Below are positions 1 through 9,850 of a stretch of 64,000 nt of DNA, piece by piece. The stretch is from the NCBI RefSeq assembly GCF_028554725.1, contig NC_071670.1, forward strand, positions 33,536,001 through 33,600,000, in the 5' to 3' direction. Under the pieces are notes generated by a model, which saw only the letters and a list, made by a program, of their open reading frames with translations, ran no database searches and had not been told where the DNA came from. Origin of the DNA: Zeugodacus cucurbitae (lineage: Eukaryota; Arthropoda; Insecta; Diptera; Tephritidae). The translations under genes were made by a program, and so were the position numbers. Position 1 is the stretch's first letter; each line of letters starts with the position of its first letter.

Positions 1-414
1 TTTCTGAGTTTCATTAATCCAAGTATTACATTCATACATCGATAATTTGTAAAATATGATTCATATCCAACGAGCCTGACGGAATTTCTTCAAAAAAATT
101 CAATATAGTCGATTGATTTCTACAGAAATTTACCAAAAATATTTAACCAGAAGCATCTTAGAACATTAATTTTGATATATTATATAAATTATTAAATATA
201 CTTACTTTTTCGTACACCTCATTATTGCTTGTTCATTAAGTTACACAAATTTAAAACATTTTTTGTATTTTCCTATATTTACTATTTAAAGTCTTTATTG
301 AAACTACTGGAATTGTGTTAATACCACAAATTTAAATTATTTATATACTTTGTGTCCCATTCCTTGCGGCACATTTCTTCACGCGAATCATGGTGAAGAA
401 TTGAAGCCATAATC

Positions 415-606
415 TTATAAATTGTTGCTCAGTAATATTCGCACTGGGCACACGACATTTTCTTCCACGAACGCTTTGCGATTTACCTCCAGTTCTTCCT
501 TGTTGAGTAAGTACAGGTCTTCGGGAATCATCGCCTTCACGATTTTCATTATGAACTTCAACATCCGCATATCATCCGGCACAATAGTGCCAACAATGAT
601 CGACAC
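415..606 (-). pseudogene. Coding-like fragment, unrecognised, left repeat copy
   Basis: A 63-codon frame whose product is clearly homologous to the frame at 61573-61830; both contain the stretches LKFIMKIV, EDLYLLNKEELE and NRKAF. In this copy the frame upstream is shifted: residues such as LFTQQVNASVDFIIRQIC are readable in another frame around 620-700, ending just before this one. The two copies preserve amino-acid similarity, suggesting that an ancestral protein was encoded here. I do not recognise the family. The break between frames and the shortened centre (part of the stretch before the C-terminal VR.LL.NNL is missing relative to the right copy) suggest decay. An intact relative elsewhere in the genome would identify it. 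Confidence 0.4.
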
Positions 607-859
607 AATGAAACCATGATGAACTCAGGGGAATTACAAATCTGCCTTATGATGAAGTCGACGCTGGCATTCACCTGTTGGGTAAACAAATGGATCAACA
701 TTGTGCTTTCATTACTGAGTAATTTAAGCAAATATTAATGCAATAGTTACACCAAAATTCATGTCAGAAGTTCTTTATGTAGATGAACACTGAGATTTTC
801 GGTTCACCCTATGACTCGAAGCTACGATTGCCTCGTATTACACGTTTCAGAAATGATAT

Positions 860-962
860 TTCGAAATGTATATATTTCAAATTATATGTTTTCGAAAATG
901 ATATTTCGAATATATGATTTCGAAATTATATTTTTTAGAAAATGATATTTCGATACATATGT
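860..962. repeat. Short tandem/palindromic repeats around ATTTCGAAAT
   Basis: Three to four imperfect units of about 35 bp containing GATATTTCGA or ATTTCGAAAT, a self-complementary core. The right repeat copy has a shorter version near 62105-62165. Likely replication-slippage expansion. Confidence 0.6.
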
Positions 963-1025
963 ATGTATGCATTTAACCATTCTACTAGCATATACATATA
1001 TTCAAATATTACTAAATAAACTTAC

Positions 1026-1109
1026 CTTTCATTTACTGCATGTCTTCCTCCATTGATTTGGATATTGTATGTCCTTCAGAGTATCCACCAACATCTGTGG
1101 CAATTGTGT
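1026..1109 (-). other. Exon-like block shared by both repeat copies (left copy)
   Basis: On the minus strand this 84-nt block is bounded by an acceptor-like ATTTGTAG and a consensus donor AAG|GTAAGTTT. The same block with acceptor and GT donor recurs in the right copy near 62261-62345. One frame reads TQLPQMLVDTLKDIQ here and TQWPQMLVDILKDM there, ending in the same CSK and stop. A second conserved donor-like site (GAAAAA|GTAAGTA) sits near 205 in this copy and near 61390 in the other. Function unknown; the splice signals imply a DNA-level rather than retroposed duplication. Confidence 0.4.
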
Positions 1110-2077
1110 CTACAAATGATAAAAGAAAAGGATGGAGGATGAAAAGAGGATGGAGGCGTAAAATAATATACAGATTTTTTTCTCTAAGGTTCGTAACAAT
1201 ATAACTCCATTAATATATACTTTTGAAGTTAAAGAAATTTTTTGTTTCCACTAATTAAAAAATATAACCCAATATTTCAATAGATAAAATTTATTAATAT
1301 TATAAATCTAAAATAATGATAAGTTATAATTTTAGTCTAAAATATTTTATTTAAAAAATCATTAATTTGCATTTTAAGTTCTCCATTTGGGTTTCTTAAA
1401 AGCTTCCTGGTATCTTTCGATCTAGCTTAATCACTTCTTTAAGACAATCACAGCTATTTGTTATTATTCTGTTTTTGGTTATGTACTCGTATTTCTCTCT
1501 CTCTATCTCTGACTTAAGCCACTTGCGTAACAGTGATACACGAAATGCTCAAGCATTCCAATTTTCAAGTCTTTCCAATTTTCAAGTCCTTTTACAACAT
1601 GGTTTAACATGACAACCGCATTGACAGATAAGAAAAGACGCTAACGGAAGGAGTGTTCTACCTGTACGTGTGACTATTGAGTTGCAATCGACAACTCAGA
1701 AGATTGTCAACGTTTCTTTCCAAATTTAATTATTTATCATTCAATATGAGTATTAACCTTAGGAATTTTTACTTTCTTCCATTTTTCGTATACGTATTTT
1801 TTGCCAATTTTCCATCAGCATTTTCGAACCTCAATCCATTCTGTCATGAATTTCTTACGTTCCAGGCACTAGCAGCTTTCTCTCAATGGCAGCACCCGCG
1901 AAAGTGAATGAAAACAAAGCGAGGCTCGGTGACGGCGCATAAAAGTGTGCTATAGTTGTCTGCAAGCTTTTCAAGTGTATTAACAGGTGTGAGAATGTGT
2001 GCTTGAAATTGCACGCCACCGTCGTTCTATTGCTGCCGAGCTGTGACGTAGTTTGTGACACTGCAACAGCTTTTGTT

Positions 2078-3510
2078 TACTTTAGCTTTGTTGTTTTTTC
2101 ATAAATGTGTCTGCTGTCTTGTTGTGAATACAAAAAGGAAAACAGGCATGAATAGTGCAGCGAAAAAGATGAAAGCGATGCAAAAGTTGATAAGGTTTCG
2201 CCCCAACATGAAAACCATTAACCTCTTAGGAAATCGTTTTCATACTTTTGCATTTTTCTTGCTGTGAAAACATTTGCAAGTGGATTTTCCAGTTAAGTAT
2301 AGAATGCGAAGAAAACATTCAAATGTTTAATATTTGTAGATATTCTTTCCGTATAAGGAATTAGTTTTGAATAATGGTAGAAAAAATAGTAATTTTGATG
2401 TCAAAAACGCACCAAGCATAAGAAGGCTAGTTGTAAAGTAATTGGAATCATACGGAATTGGAATTGGAATCCGACGATCATATCTGACCGAAACAAGTAT
2501 CTGTTTCGATTACCCGAATTGAATTTTCTTCTGAAAATCGCTTTTGAATCACAACAAAATCTGGAGCAAACATTGGCGAGCCAGGAAGGTTTTGCTATTA
2601 TTTGGTAGGGTTGGTAGGGAATCATCTGCAATGAGCTGTTACCCTACTGCCAAACATTTAATTCTGACATATACATTGCCAATAGCAGAGGAATTGTGTT
2701 CCATAGGACATTGATGGTGACTCGCCAGAAGCTGCGGGTGCTTGGTAGTGAGGTTCCAGAATCATTGCAAATGTAAAATCATTGCAGTCTTCCAAATAAA
2801 TATTCGCATATACCGTTAAATCCAATTGCTTAATGAGTTCGAGGTGTGAGCTCTTGACATTGTCCTTCACACAACCAAACACGGCAGCAGTAAAAAGCAA
2901 ATATGCCAACAATAATAAACTGAATTACACCAGAAAGCGGCAGCAGAGTGCACGAACGCATGCAATTCTTATTTCGTTTTACGCTTTGCGCTTTCCTCCC
3001 AACGACTCACCATTTGTAACCAGCACTTACATAAGACTGCGACGCGTTAACTGCTCAGTTGTGGGGAAGAGCCTTCAAGCGAAAACCAAAGAAGTGCATA
3101 GCTTTCATCTATGTATATCTGTATGTGAATATGTTTACAAGAATATTTGCTAGCGTGTATGGAAGCCCGAATGCTCTCGTGATTCTTACGCAACGCTTGT
3201 AAGTTTCGTTTATTGCTGTGTATTCCTGTGTGGGTAAATACGGAAAATGAAAAAAACAACACTTACAGTAAAACTAACCACACCAACTACAGCAAGCAGC
3301 AAAAGAGCAAACGAAGCAACCGAGCAGCGTCCAACCAGCTAACCTTTCCACCAAAATCACTCAACTGTGCTGAATGCAGTCGAGCAAACAACGGTCCGAA
3401 CGCAAGTCTACCCACCCTACAGTGCGTTCTGGCAACCTGATTGCATTAAAAATGCAATACAATTTACAATTGTCACATTGCTACTCCCAAATATCACCAG
3501 TTATATACAC
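2078..3510. other. Non-repetitive stretch between left repeat and first RTE copy
   Basis: Apart from the candidate secreted exon at 2658-2919 I see no supported gene. 2900-3440 is less AT-rich and rich in CAA/AGC, like many dipteran 5' or intronic sequences, but no frame stands out. Confidence 0.4.
2658..2919 (-). CDS. Candidate terminal exon of a small secreted protein, unrecognised
   Basis: The minus strand carries a pyrimidine-rich acceptor (TCTGGTGTAATTCAG) followed by one nucleotide and an open frame of 86 codons ending in TAA. The product begins with a hydrophobic run LLLLAYLLFTAAVFG, like a signal-peptide core, then CVKDNVKSSH, LDLTVYANIYLEDCNDFTF and a C-terminal part with four cysteines or aromatic residues (FLCYWQCIC). 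No ATG lies upstream in frame before a TAA, so a first exon with the initiator would have to be spliced on from higher coordinates. No family is recognised. A chance ORF remains possible; the signal-like start directly behind a good acceptor is the reason to list it. Confidence 0.3.
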
Positions 3511-5830
3511 CATATATATATATATATATATATATATTTGGCGTAGGAACCGCTTTAAGCGATTATAGCCGAATCCACCAGAGCGCGCCACTCATTCCTC
3601 CTTTTTGCTTTTTGGCGCCAACTGGAAACACCAAGTGAAGCCAGGTCACTTTGCACTTGGTCTTTCCACCGGAGTGGAGGTCGTCCTCTTCCGCGGCTTC
3701 CTCCAGCGGGTACTGCATCGAATACTTTCAGAGCTGGAGTGTTTTCTTCCATCCGTACAACATGACCTAGCCAGCGTAGCCGCTGTCTTTTTATTCGCTG
3801 AACTATGTCAATGTCGTCGTATAAATCGTACAGCTCATCGTTCCATCGTCTGCGGTATTCGCCGTTGCCAATGTTTAGAGGACCATAAATCTTGCGCAAA
3901 ACCTTTCTCTCGAAAACCCCAAGAGTCGTCTCATCGGATGTTGTCATCGTCCACGCTTCAGCGCCATACATCAGGACGGGAATAATGAGCGACTTATAGA
4001 GTTTGATTTTGGTTCGTCGAGAGAGGACTTTGCTTTTCAATTGCCTACTCAGTCCAAAGTAGCACCTGTTGGCAAGAGTGATTCTGCGTTGGATTTCAAG
4101 GCTGACATTGTTGGTGTTGTTAATGCTGGTTCCCAGATAAACGAAATTATCTACAACTTCAAAGTTATGACTGTCAACAGTGACGTGGGAGCCAAGACGC
4201 GAGTGCGCTGACTGTTTGTTTGATGACAGGAGATATTTCGTCTTGTCCTCATTCACCACCAGACCCATACGCTTCGCTTCTTTATCTAGTCTGGAAAACG
4301 CAGAACAAACGGCGCGGTTGTTGCTTCCGATGATATCAATATCATCGGCATACGCCAGGAGCTGTACACTCTTGTAGAAGATTGTACCCTCTCTATTTAG
4401 TTCTGCAGCTCGTATTATTTTTTCCAGCAATAGATTGAAGAAGTCGCACGATAGTGAGTCACCCTGTCTGAAGCCTCGTTTGGTATCGAACGGCTCGGAG
4501 AGGTCCTTCCCGATCCTGACGGAGCTTTTGGTGTTGCTCAACGTCAGCTTACATAGCCGTATTAGTTTTGCAGGGATACCAAATTCAGACATCGCGGCAT
4601 AAAGGCAGCTCCTTTTCGTGCTATCGAAGGCAGCTTTAAAATCGATAAAAAGATGGTGGGTATCGATTCTTCTCTCTCGGGTCTTTTCCAAGATTTGGCG
4701 CATGGTGAATATCTGGTCCATTGTAGATTTTCCAGGTCTAAAGCCACACTGATAAGGTCCAATCAGTTCGTTGACGGTGGGCTTTAGTCTTTCACACAAT
4801 ACGCTCGACAAAACCTTATATGCGATATTGAGGAGACTTATACCACGGTAGTTGGCGCAGATTGTGGGGTCTCCCTTCTTATGGATTGGGCAGAGCACAC
4901 TAAGATTCCAATCGTCAGGCATGCTTTCTTCCGACCATATTCTACAAAGAAGCTGATGCATGCACCTTATCAGTTCTTCGCCGCCGTATTTGAATAGCTC
5001 GGCCGGTAATCCATCGGCCCCCGCCGCTTTGTTGTTCTTCAAGCGGGTAATTGCTATTCGAATTTCTTCATGGTCGGGTAATGGAACATCTATTCCATCG
5101 TCATCGATTGGGGAATCGGGTTCGCCATCTCCTGGTGTTGTACTTTCACTGCCATTGAGCAGGTCGGAGAAGTGTTCCCTCCATAATCCCAGTGTGCTCT
5201 GGACATCCGTTACCAGATTACCTTCTCGGTCCCTACATGATAATGCTCCGGTCTTGAAACCTTCTGTTAATCGCCTCATCTTTTCATAAAATTTTAGAGC
5301 ATTACCCATGTCGGCCAGCTTTTCAAGCTTTTCATACTCACGCATTTCGGCCTCTTTCTTTTTACGTCTGCAAATGCGTCTCGCTTCCCTCTTCAGTTCT
5401 CGATATCTATCCCACCCCGAACGTGTTGTGGTCGATCGCAACGTTGCGAGGTAGGCAGTCTGTTTTCTCTCCACTGCGGAACGACAATTCTCATCGTACC
5501 AACTGGTTTTTTGGCGTTGCCGGAGACCAATTGTTTCGGCTGCAGCGGTATGCAATGAGTTTGAGATGCCGTTCCACAGCTCCCTTATATCGAGATGCTG
5601 ATGAGTGCTCTCCGAGAGCAGGAGTGCAAGTCGAGTAGAAAATCGTTCGGCTGTCGGTTGTGATTGCAGCTTTTCGACGTCGAACCTTCCTTGTGTTTGT
5701 TGACGGGCGTTCTTTGCTGCACAGAGGCGAGTGCGTATCTTTGCTGCTACTAGATAATGGTCCGAGTCAATGTTTGGTCCTCGGAGCGTACGCACGTCTA
5801 AAACACTGGAGACATGTCTTCCGTCTAGTC
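3511..5830 (-). mobile_element. RTE-like non-LTR retrotransposon, copy 1, 5'-truncated
   Basis: About 2.3 kb of an RTE-like LINE on the minus strand. It starts inside the C-terminal part of the endonuclease domain (SDH motif) and keeps the complete reverse transcriptase. The 3' end is a very short UTR after the stop, followed by an (AT)n run at 3511-3537, which is the element's tail. At the 5' break (about 5815-5870) the flank carries a duplicated CCGTCTAG...TTATAATTGAA, perhaps formed during insertion. The 5' truncation is typical of LINE insertion. Very short 3' UTRs, simple-repeat tails and a single EN+RT frame fit the RTE group; clade assignment needs a phylogeny. Confidence 0.85.
3555..5795 (-). 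pseudogene. RTE-like reverse transcriptase ORF, 5'-truncated but otherwise open
   Basis: A 746-codon open frame. It begins at RTLRGPNIDSDHYLVAAKIR, the end of an APE-type endonuclease domain, so the true start and catalytic endonuclease core are missing. RT motifs follow: NNKAAGADGLPAELFKYG, ICANYRGISLLNIAYK, GPYQCGFRPGKST, HHLFIDFKAAFDS (first catalytic Asp near residue 383), a RGFRQGDSLSCDFFN motif and the catalytic YADD at residues 482-485. The C-terminus has the RLRWLGHVVRM and GRGRPPLRWKDQV segments common in RTE-type LINEs. All catalytic Asp residues of the RT are present and no internal stop occurs, unlike the other three copies. Without promoter or endonuclease it cannot be autonomous. 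I call it a pseudogene for the truncation. Confidence 0.85.
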
Positions 5831-5886
5831 TAGTTATAATTGAATTGTTATCCGTCTAGTTATAATTGAAGGACATTGTAAAAATA

Positions 5887-7094
5887 ATAAGTAAGAAAAG
5901 GCTAAGTTCGGGTGCAACCGAACATTTTATACTCTCACAATTTATTTATTTACCTTTATTTATATTATATAATACACAATTTGACCCACATATTCGTCAT
6001 ATATATTGTATAAAGTCCATCGAAAGTTGGAAACCATAATATTAGGTTAGAAGCACCGAGGTCCTTGTGTTCGATATATGGGGCCTTAAAAACCTATGGT
6101 CCGATTTTTAGAAATGGCCTGCCACACTATAAATACAGTATTTGTGCAAAGTTTTGCACCGATATCTTCACTAGTGCTTACTTTATATATTGAAAAGTAA
6201 ACGATTCAGATCGTCTTCTAAGTTCTGGTATATAGGAAGTAGGCGTGGTTGTGAAGTGATTTGGCCAATTTTCACAACATATTATTTTGAGGTAAGGAAA
6301 CTATTACAAGCCAAGTTTCATTGAAATCGGTCGAGTAGTTCCTGAGATATGGTTTTTGACCCATAAGTGGGCGACGCCACGCCCATTTTCCATTTTGTAA
6401 AAAAATCTGACTGCAGCTTTCATCTGCCATTTCTAATGTGAAATTTAGTGTTTCTGACGTTTTTCTTTAGTGAGTTAACCCACTTTTAGTAATTTTCAAC
6501 CTAACTTTTGTATGGGAGGTGGGCGTGGTTATTATCCGATTTCTTTCATTTTTGGACTGTATTAGGAAGTGGCTAAAAAAAGCGACTGCAGAAAGTGTGG
6601 TTTATATAGTTTCATTGGTTTGCGAGATATATACAAATAACCAATTTGGGGGCGGGACCACGCCCACTTCCCCAAAAAAATTACATCCAAATATGCCCCT
6701 TCTTAGTGCAATCCTTTATTCCAAATTTTATTGTTATAACTTTATTCATGGCTTAGTTATGATACTTTATGTGTTTTTGGTTTTCGCCATTTTGTGGGCG
6801 TGGCAGTGGACCGATTTTGCCCATTTTCGAAAGCAACTCTCTCACGGTCCCAAGGAATATGTGTTCCAAGTTTCATTAAGATATCTCAAGTTTTACTCAA
6901 GTTATCGTTTGCACGGACGGACGGACAGACGGACAGACGGACGGACAGACATCCGGATTTCAACTCCACTCGTCATCCTGATCATTTATATATATATAAC
7001 CCTATATCTAACTCTTATATTTCTTGGTGACACAAATAACCGTTAGGTGAACAAAACTATAATACTCTGTGCAACTGGTTGCGAGAGTATAAAA
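5887..7094 (+). mobile_element. DINE-1/mini-me-like element, copy A, apparently full length
   Basis: Starts AAGTAAGAAAAGGCTAAG with the hairpin GTTCGGGTGCAACCGAAC and TTTTATACTCTCACAA. It ends with the pair ATACTCTGTGCAACTGG and TTGCGAGAGTATAAAA, which folds back on itself and is also inverted relative to the start. Near the 3' end lies a (GGACGGACAGAC)-type microsatellite at about 6916-6951, i.e. a GTCY repeat on the other strand. GTCY microsatellites are the hallmark of mini-me elements, and subterminal inverted repeats with a 3' hairpin are known for DINE-1/Helentron-related elements. It encodes nothing convincing; long open frames within it are chance. Confidence 0.7.
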
Positions 7095-7441
7095 ATTCAC
7101 ACTTGGAAAATCGATATGTGTTTGGCTTGGGTGTGTGTGTTGGTGTGTGCTACACGAAATCAAGAATCGATTATTTCATTAGTTCTGCAATGTTGGCCAC
7201 TGGTGGCCACTTCATGCAGCAGTGAGCAGATAATTGCAAAATGCTTTCCCTTTTGACCTCAACTAACTAAGTGTAGCACGTTTGGGTTGTGAATTGTAAG
7301 AAACTACAAACATAACATTACATTAGATATTTGTATTACATATGGGCAACAATTCTGCTTATCCACTTCCGTTACGGTAATTATTAATTTATAGATATAC
7401 ATATATGTATATAAATAAATCAAAGTATTTTATGAACTTAC
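7095..7441. other. Non-coding stretch, probably intron of the polyQ gene
   Basis: Starts right after the end of DINE copy A; contains no frame or repeat I can name. It follows the donor of the 7442-7662 exon on the minus strand, so it is probably the start of that gene's next intron. Confidence 0.4.
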
Positions 7442-7662
7442 ATAATGCGATGATACGCATCTGGCTGGGCCTGCGCACATGTCACGGATTGCTCCGACTC
7501 CATGGAGTCATCACGCAAGGTGGCAACTCCAAGCGGTAATATTGGGATTATAGCAGCTGTAGCAGCTGCTGCTGTTGCCGGAGGGCCCGCAACCACCGAA
7601 TGATGTGTGGCTGGCGGCGGTCCAGTTATAGCCTGCGGTGATGGTGTCGTGCTTACACCCTC
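7442..7662 (-). CDS. Exon of minus-strand polyQ/charged-coil gene (fourth exon seen)
   Basis: Bounded by acceptor TTTATTGTAG|GAGGG and donor ATTAT|GTAAGT. The 221 nt continue the frame of the 7980-8369 exon in phase 0: EGVSTTPSPQAITGPPPA, then an Ala/Pro-rich low-complexity stretch (PATAAAATAAIIPILPLG) and VATLRDDSMESEQSVTC. It leaves two nucleotides for the next exon, which would lie left of this position. Downstream exons were not found between 1 and 7441, where TEs dominate. Composition suggests an intrinsically disordered segment. Third codon positions are richer in G/C than the neighbouring intron, supporting real coding sequence. Confidence 0.7.
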
Positions 7663-7979
7663 CTACAATAAATTCACGCAAAAGAGATAAAAGAGAAATA
7701 TTCAAGTAATTTAAATAGGCTCCATGAACATATGAATATAGTGAAACGCGACGAAAGGAGAGAGAAGTAAAACGAGCAGGCAATCAGCAATCACTATCGA
7801 AGCAAATCAAAAAGTAAACTGTGATGAGGCGTGAATTAAAAAAGAGATATAAACATAAAATAAAACCGCAATTGCCTTTTTTAATGAGCTCTCCACTCTG
7901 CGCACTGAACATACGGAAATTGCAATCACGTTCAAGCCAAAGCTTGACACACACAAACACATACTCGTCGTGCACTCAC

Positions 7980-8142
7980 CTCAATTTTGGCTGCTTCCGG
8001 TGCCGAATACCTTTTGCGCTCGTAGTGTAGCTCACGCTCGATGGATCGACTGCGAAACGCCGGCGGACACGAACGATCTGGTGGCGTTTGTATGCGGGGC
8101 GCTGTGGTCGTGCCGCTACTACTGCTGCCAGCGCCAGTCACT

Positions 8143-8174
<32 letters not shown>

Positions 8175-8369
8175 TTGTAATAGCTGTTGTTGTTGTTGTG
8201 ACTGGCCCGATGTCGTGGGTGGACTCTTCTCGCTCGTGCCTGCTTGTGATTGTTGCTGCTGCTGGTGTTGTTGTCGTTGCAACAGATGTTGTTGCTTATG
8301 CTCCTCACGTTTCTGCTGTCGTCGAATCTCCAAATCGAGCAAACGCGCCTCACGTGCCTCTTTGTCGTG
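7980..8369 (-). CDS. Exon of minus-strand gene with polyglutamine tract
   Basis: Exactly 130 codons between acceptor GTGTTTTGCAG|CACGAC and donor ATTGAG|GTGAGT; both ends are phase 0. Order of segments: HDKEAREARLLDLEIRRQQK (charged, coiled-coil-like, continuing from the previous exon), a His/Gln-rich run, Ser/Thr-rich linker SEKSPPTTSGQ, a polyQ tract encoded by mixed CAG/CAA at about 8140-8180, GAGSSSSGTTTAPRIQTPPD, then a basic SRSIERELHYERKRYSAPEA segment. RSRS/SIER-type sites suggest phosphorylation, which is inference. I do not recognise the protein family; a cytoskeletal or scaffolding protein would fit the coil plus disordered architecture but nothing here proves it. Confidence 0.8.
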
Positions 8370-8624
8370 CTGCAAAACACACGCAGGAGAGAAGAGATTG
8401 GGTACATTTAGAATCCATTGGTTGGTAAGTGAGGGAGTGTGTGTTTTGTTTTAATAAATCATTCCTTAGAAACTTAGAATAAAATGGAATCGCAACAGGT
8501 GTCGTGTCTTTCTTTCATCTTTGATATCGTTGTAGTTTTGAATGTGTATATATGAGTGTATGTATGTTTGTCTATGCATATTCTTTTATATGGTTTTGCG
8601 AGAGTGTCTGTGTGCTATATTCAC

Positions 8625-8722
8625 CTTGTAATTGATGGCGTCCTGCTCCTCTTTCTTCGCTTCGCGTTCGCTGCGCTGTCGGTCGCGTTGCTTCTCCTCG
8701 TCCGTTTGCGATGTTTTGCTGT
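8625..8722 (-). CDS. Exon of minus-strand polyQ gene, strongly charged helix
   Basis: Bounded by CAATTGAATTGCAG-like acceptor (TTGCAG|ACAGC) and donor TACAAG|GTGAAT. Two nucleotides complete a codon from the preceding exon, then 32 codons read SKTSQTDEEKQRDRQRSERE and AKKEEQDAINYK, an almost purely charged helix that runs into HDKEAREAR of the next exon without a break. The exon keeps phase on both sides (in 1-2, out 0). This seamless coil across two independent splice junctions is the strongest evidence for the gene model. Confidence 0.75.
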
Positions 8723-9487
8723 CTGCAATTCAATTACAATCAAGTTTATATCGATCAAATTTAACTAAACGAATTTTCAGATTGCATTTCTTTTTACTTG
8801 TCGCAAACATCATTCACGTAATGGAAACGTAAAACGTAATGCTTTTATTCAAAATTTGCATGCAATTGCATTCAAGACAAAGGATTGGAATGTCAAACAT
8901 GCTTTCACTTAAAAAGAAAAATGTTTTTCGGATTTCGACATGCTACTAAAAAGTTTATTTATTTATTTATGTTTAATATAAAATTAACATATAAACATAC
9001 TAGCTATTATTGAAAGCTAAAATTTATGGATGAATTATATTCTATATAAAATAAAGTTAATAGGTGTAATTCCAAAAAAATAATTTAGTACCACAAAATA
9101 TTAATATTTACAGTTTTATTGCTAAGTACTTTAGTAAGGAGGCGCATAAATTGTAGCAAAAAATTGTATATACATACGAAATTATTCTATATAAATATCC
9201 TTCATTAATTATAATCTGATATTTTTCTCCCAACGATTTCATTGATTAGAAATAAATAATTTAGTTAACGTACAGCTGTTGTCAACTAATTAGCAACGCT
9301 TCCTTTTGATAGGGATTGATTAGAATAAGAGTAAAATTCCTAAATTTTCCGTTATTTTATTCCCTCAAAGTTGGTTTGCTGCAATTGAACTTCTTTTAAT
9401 GTTTTCAAAACAGTACAAGCGTTACTTAGTGAAAAAAGAGAGTACTTAGTTAGTTAAAAAGAGTTTCACTGGCATTTTACGAAAAAT
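8723..9487. other. Intronic DNA, no feature seen
   Basis: AT-rich sequence in the long intron of the minus-strand gene. No frame, TE or conserved block was recognised. Confidence 0.4.
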
Positions 9488-9850
9488 TCAAGACACAATT
9501 TCACCCAGATATTCGGCATAGAATCCAATAGAATAACGAAAATCTCTATGTGTAGTATATTAGGGCTGAGGTAATTCCTGAAACCTATAATTAGGTATAT
9601 GGGAGCTAGGAGAAGTTATATCCCGATTTTAACCATTTCTGGTACAGAGATACTGTATTAGAAGAAAAAGATTCCCCCTGAATTAAATTAAAATATCTTA
9701 GATATTTACCGATATTTGTGGTGAAAAATTACCCTTAGGCACTGAGCTTTTCACGTTCGATATCCGGGTCCTTGAAAATTTATAGTCCGATCTCGACAAT
9801 TTTTCCACAAGCGATGCCACAGCGAAATATCTCAGAAACTTTGTCGTTGC
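9488..9850 (+). mobile_element. Decayed internal fragment of a DINE-1/mini-me-like element
   Basis: Matches internal parts of copies at 34878 and 46979: the segments around ATTCGGCATAGAATCCAATA, GTATATTAGGGCTGAGGTAA, GTGAAAAATTACCCTTAGG and GACAATTTTTCCACAAGCGA are shared. Both ends are missing. It belongs to the same older subtype as copy F, which carries the matching GAGGTAATTCC segment. Confidence 0.65.

Larger units (their letters stand above)
1..2077. repeat. Left copy of a ~2 kb direct repeat that recurs 61.2 kb away
   Basis: Base 1 onward matches 61204 onward in the same orientation, with small indels, up to about 2077 (matching 63234). Shared landmarks include the start (TTTCTGAGTTTCATTAATCC against TTTCTGAGTTTCATTAATCCC), a minus-strand coding-like frame, a minus-strand exon-like block and a GC-richer end near 1850-2060. 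Divergence is clear (many substitutions, an AT-rich middle that aligns poorly at 780-1010), so the duplication is not recent. It may be a segmental duplication or a large unclassified element; no terminal repeats were found because the left edge is the window edge. Confidence 0.85.

Noticed and set aside
1677..1907. ORF MSCNRQLRRLSTFLSKF..., also seen at 62824
   Set aside because: Starts at TTG, and the two copies diverge in frame and length after the first 20 residues, so similarity is at DNA level only.
3511..3537. (AT)n microsatellite as an independent repeat
   Set aside because: It is the tail of RTE copy 1.
3605..3985. Plus-strand ORFs opposite the RTE copies (also 4960-5289, 59501-59884 and others)
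   Set aside because: Antisense shadows of the RT frame, repeated at each copy.
6519..7046. 175-codon plus-strand ORF MGVVIIRFLSFLDC...
   Set aside because: It lies inside DINE copy A; similar frames recur in other copies only because the DNA repeats, and they are broken in several.
7970..8454. Plus-strand Cys-rich ORFs (poly-Cys) over the polyQ exon
   Set aside because: CTG/TGT codons are the complement of the polyQ tract; the minus strand has the splice signals and frame continuity.
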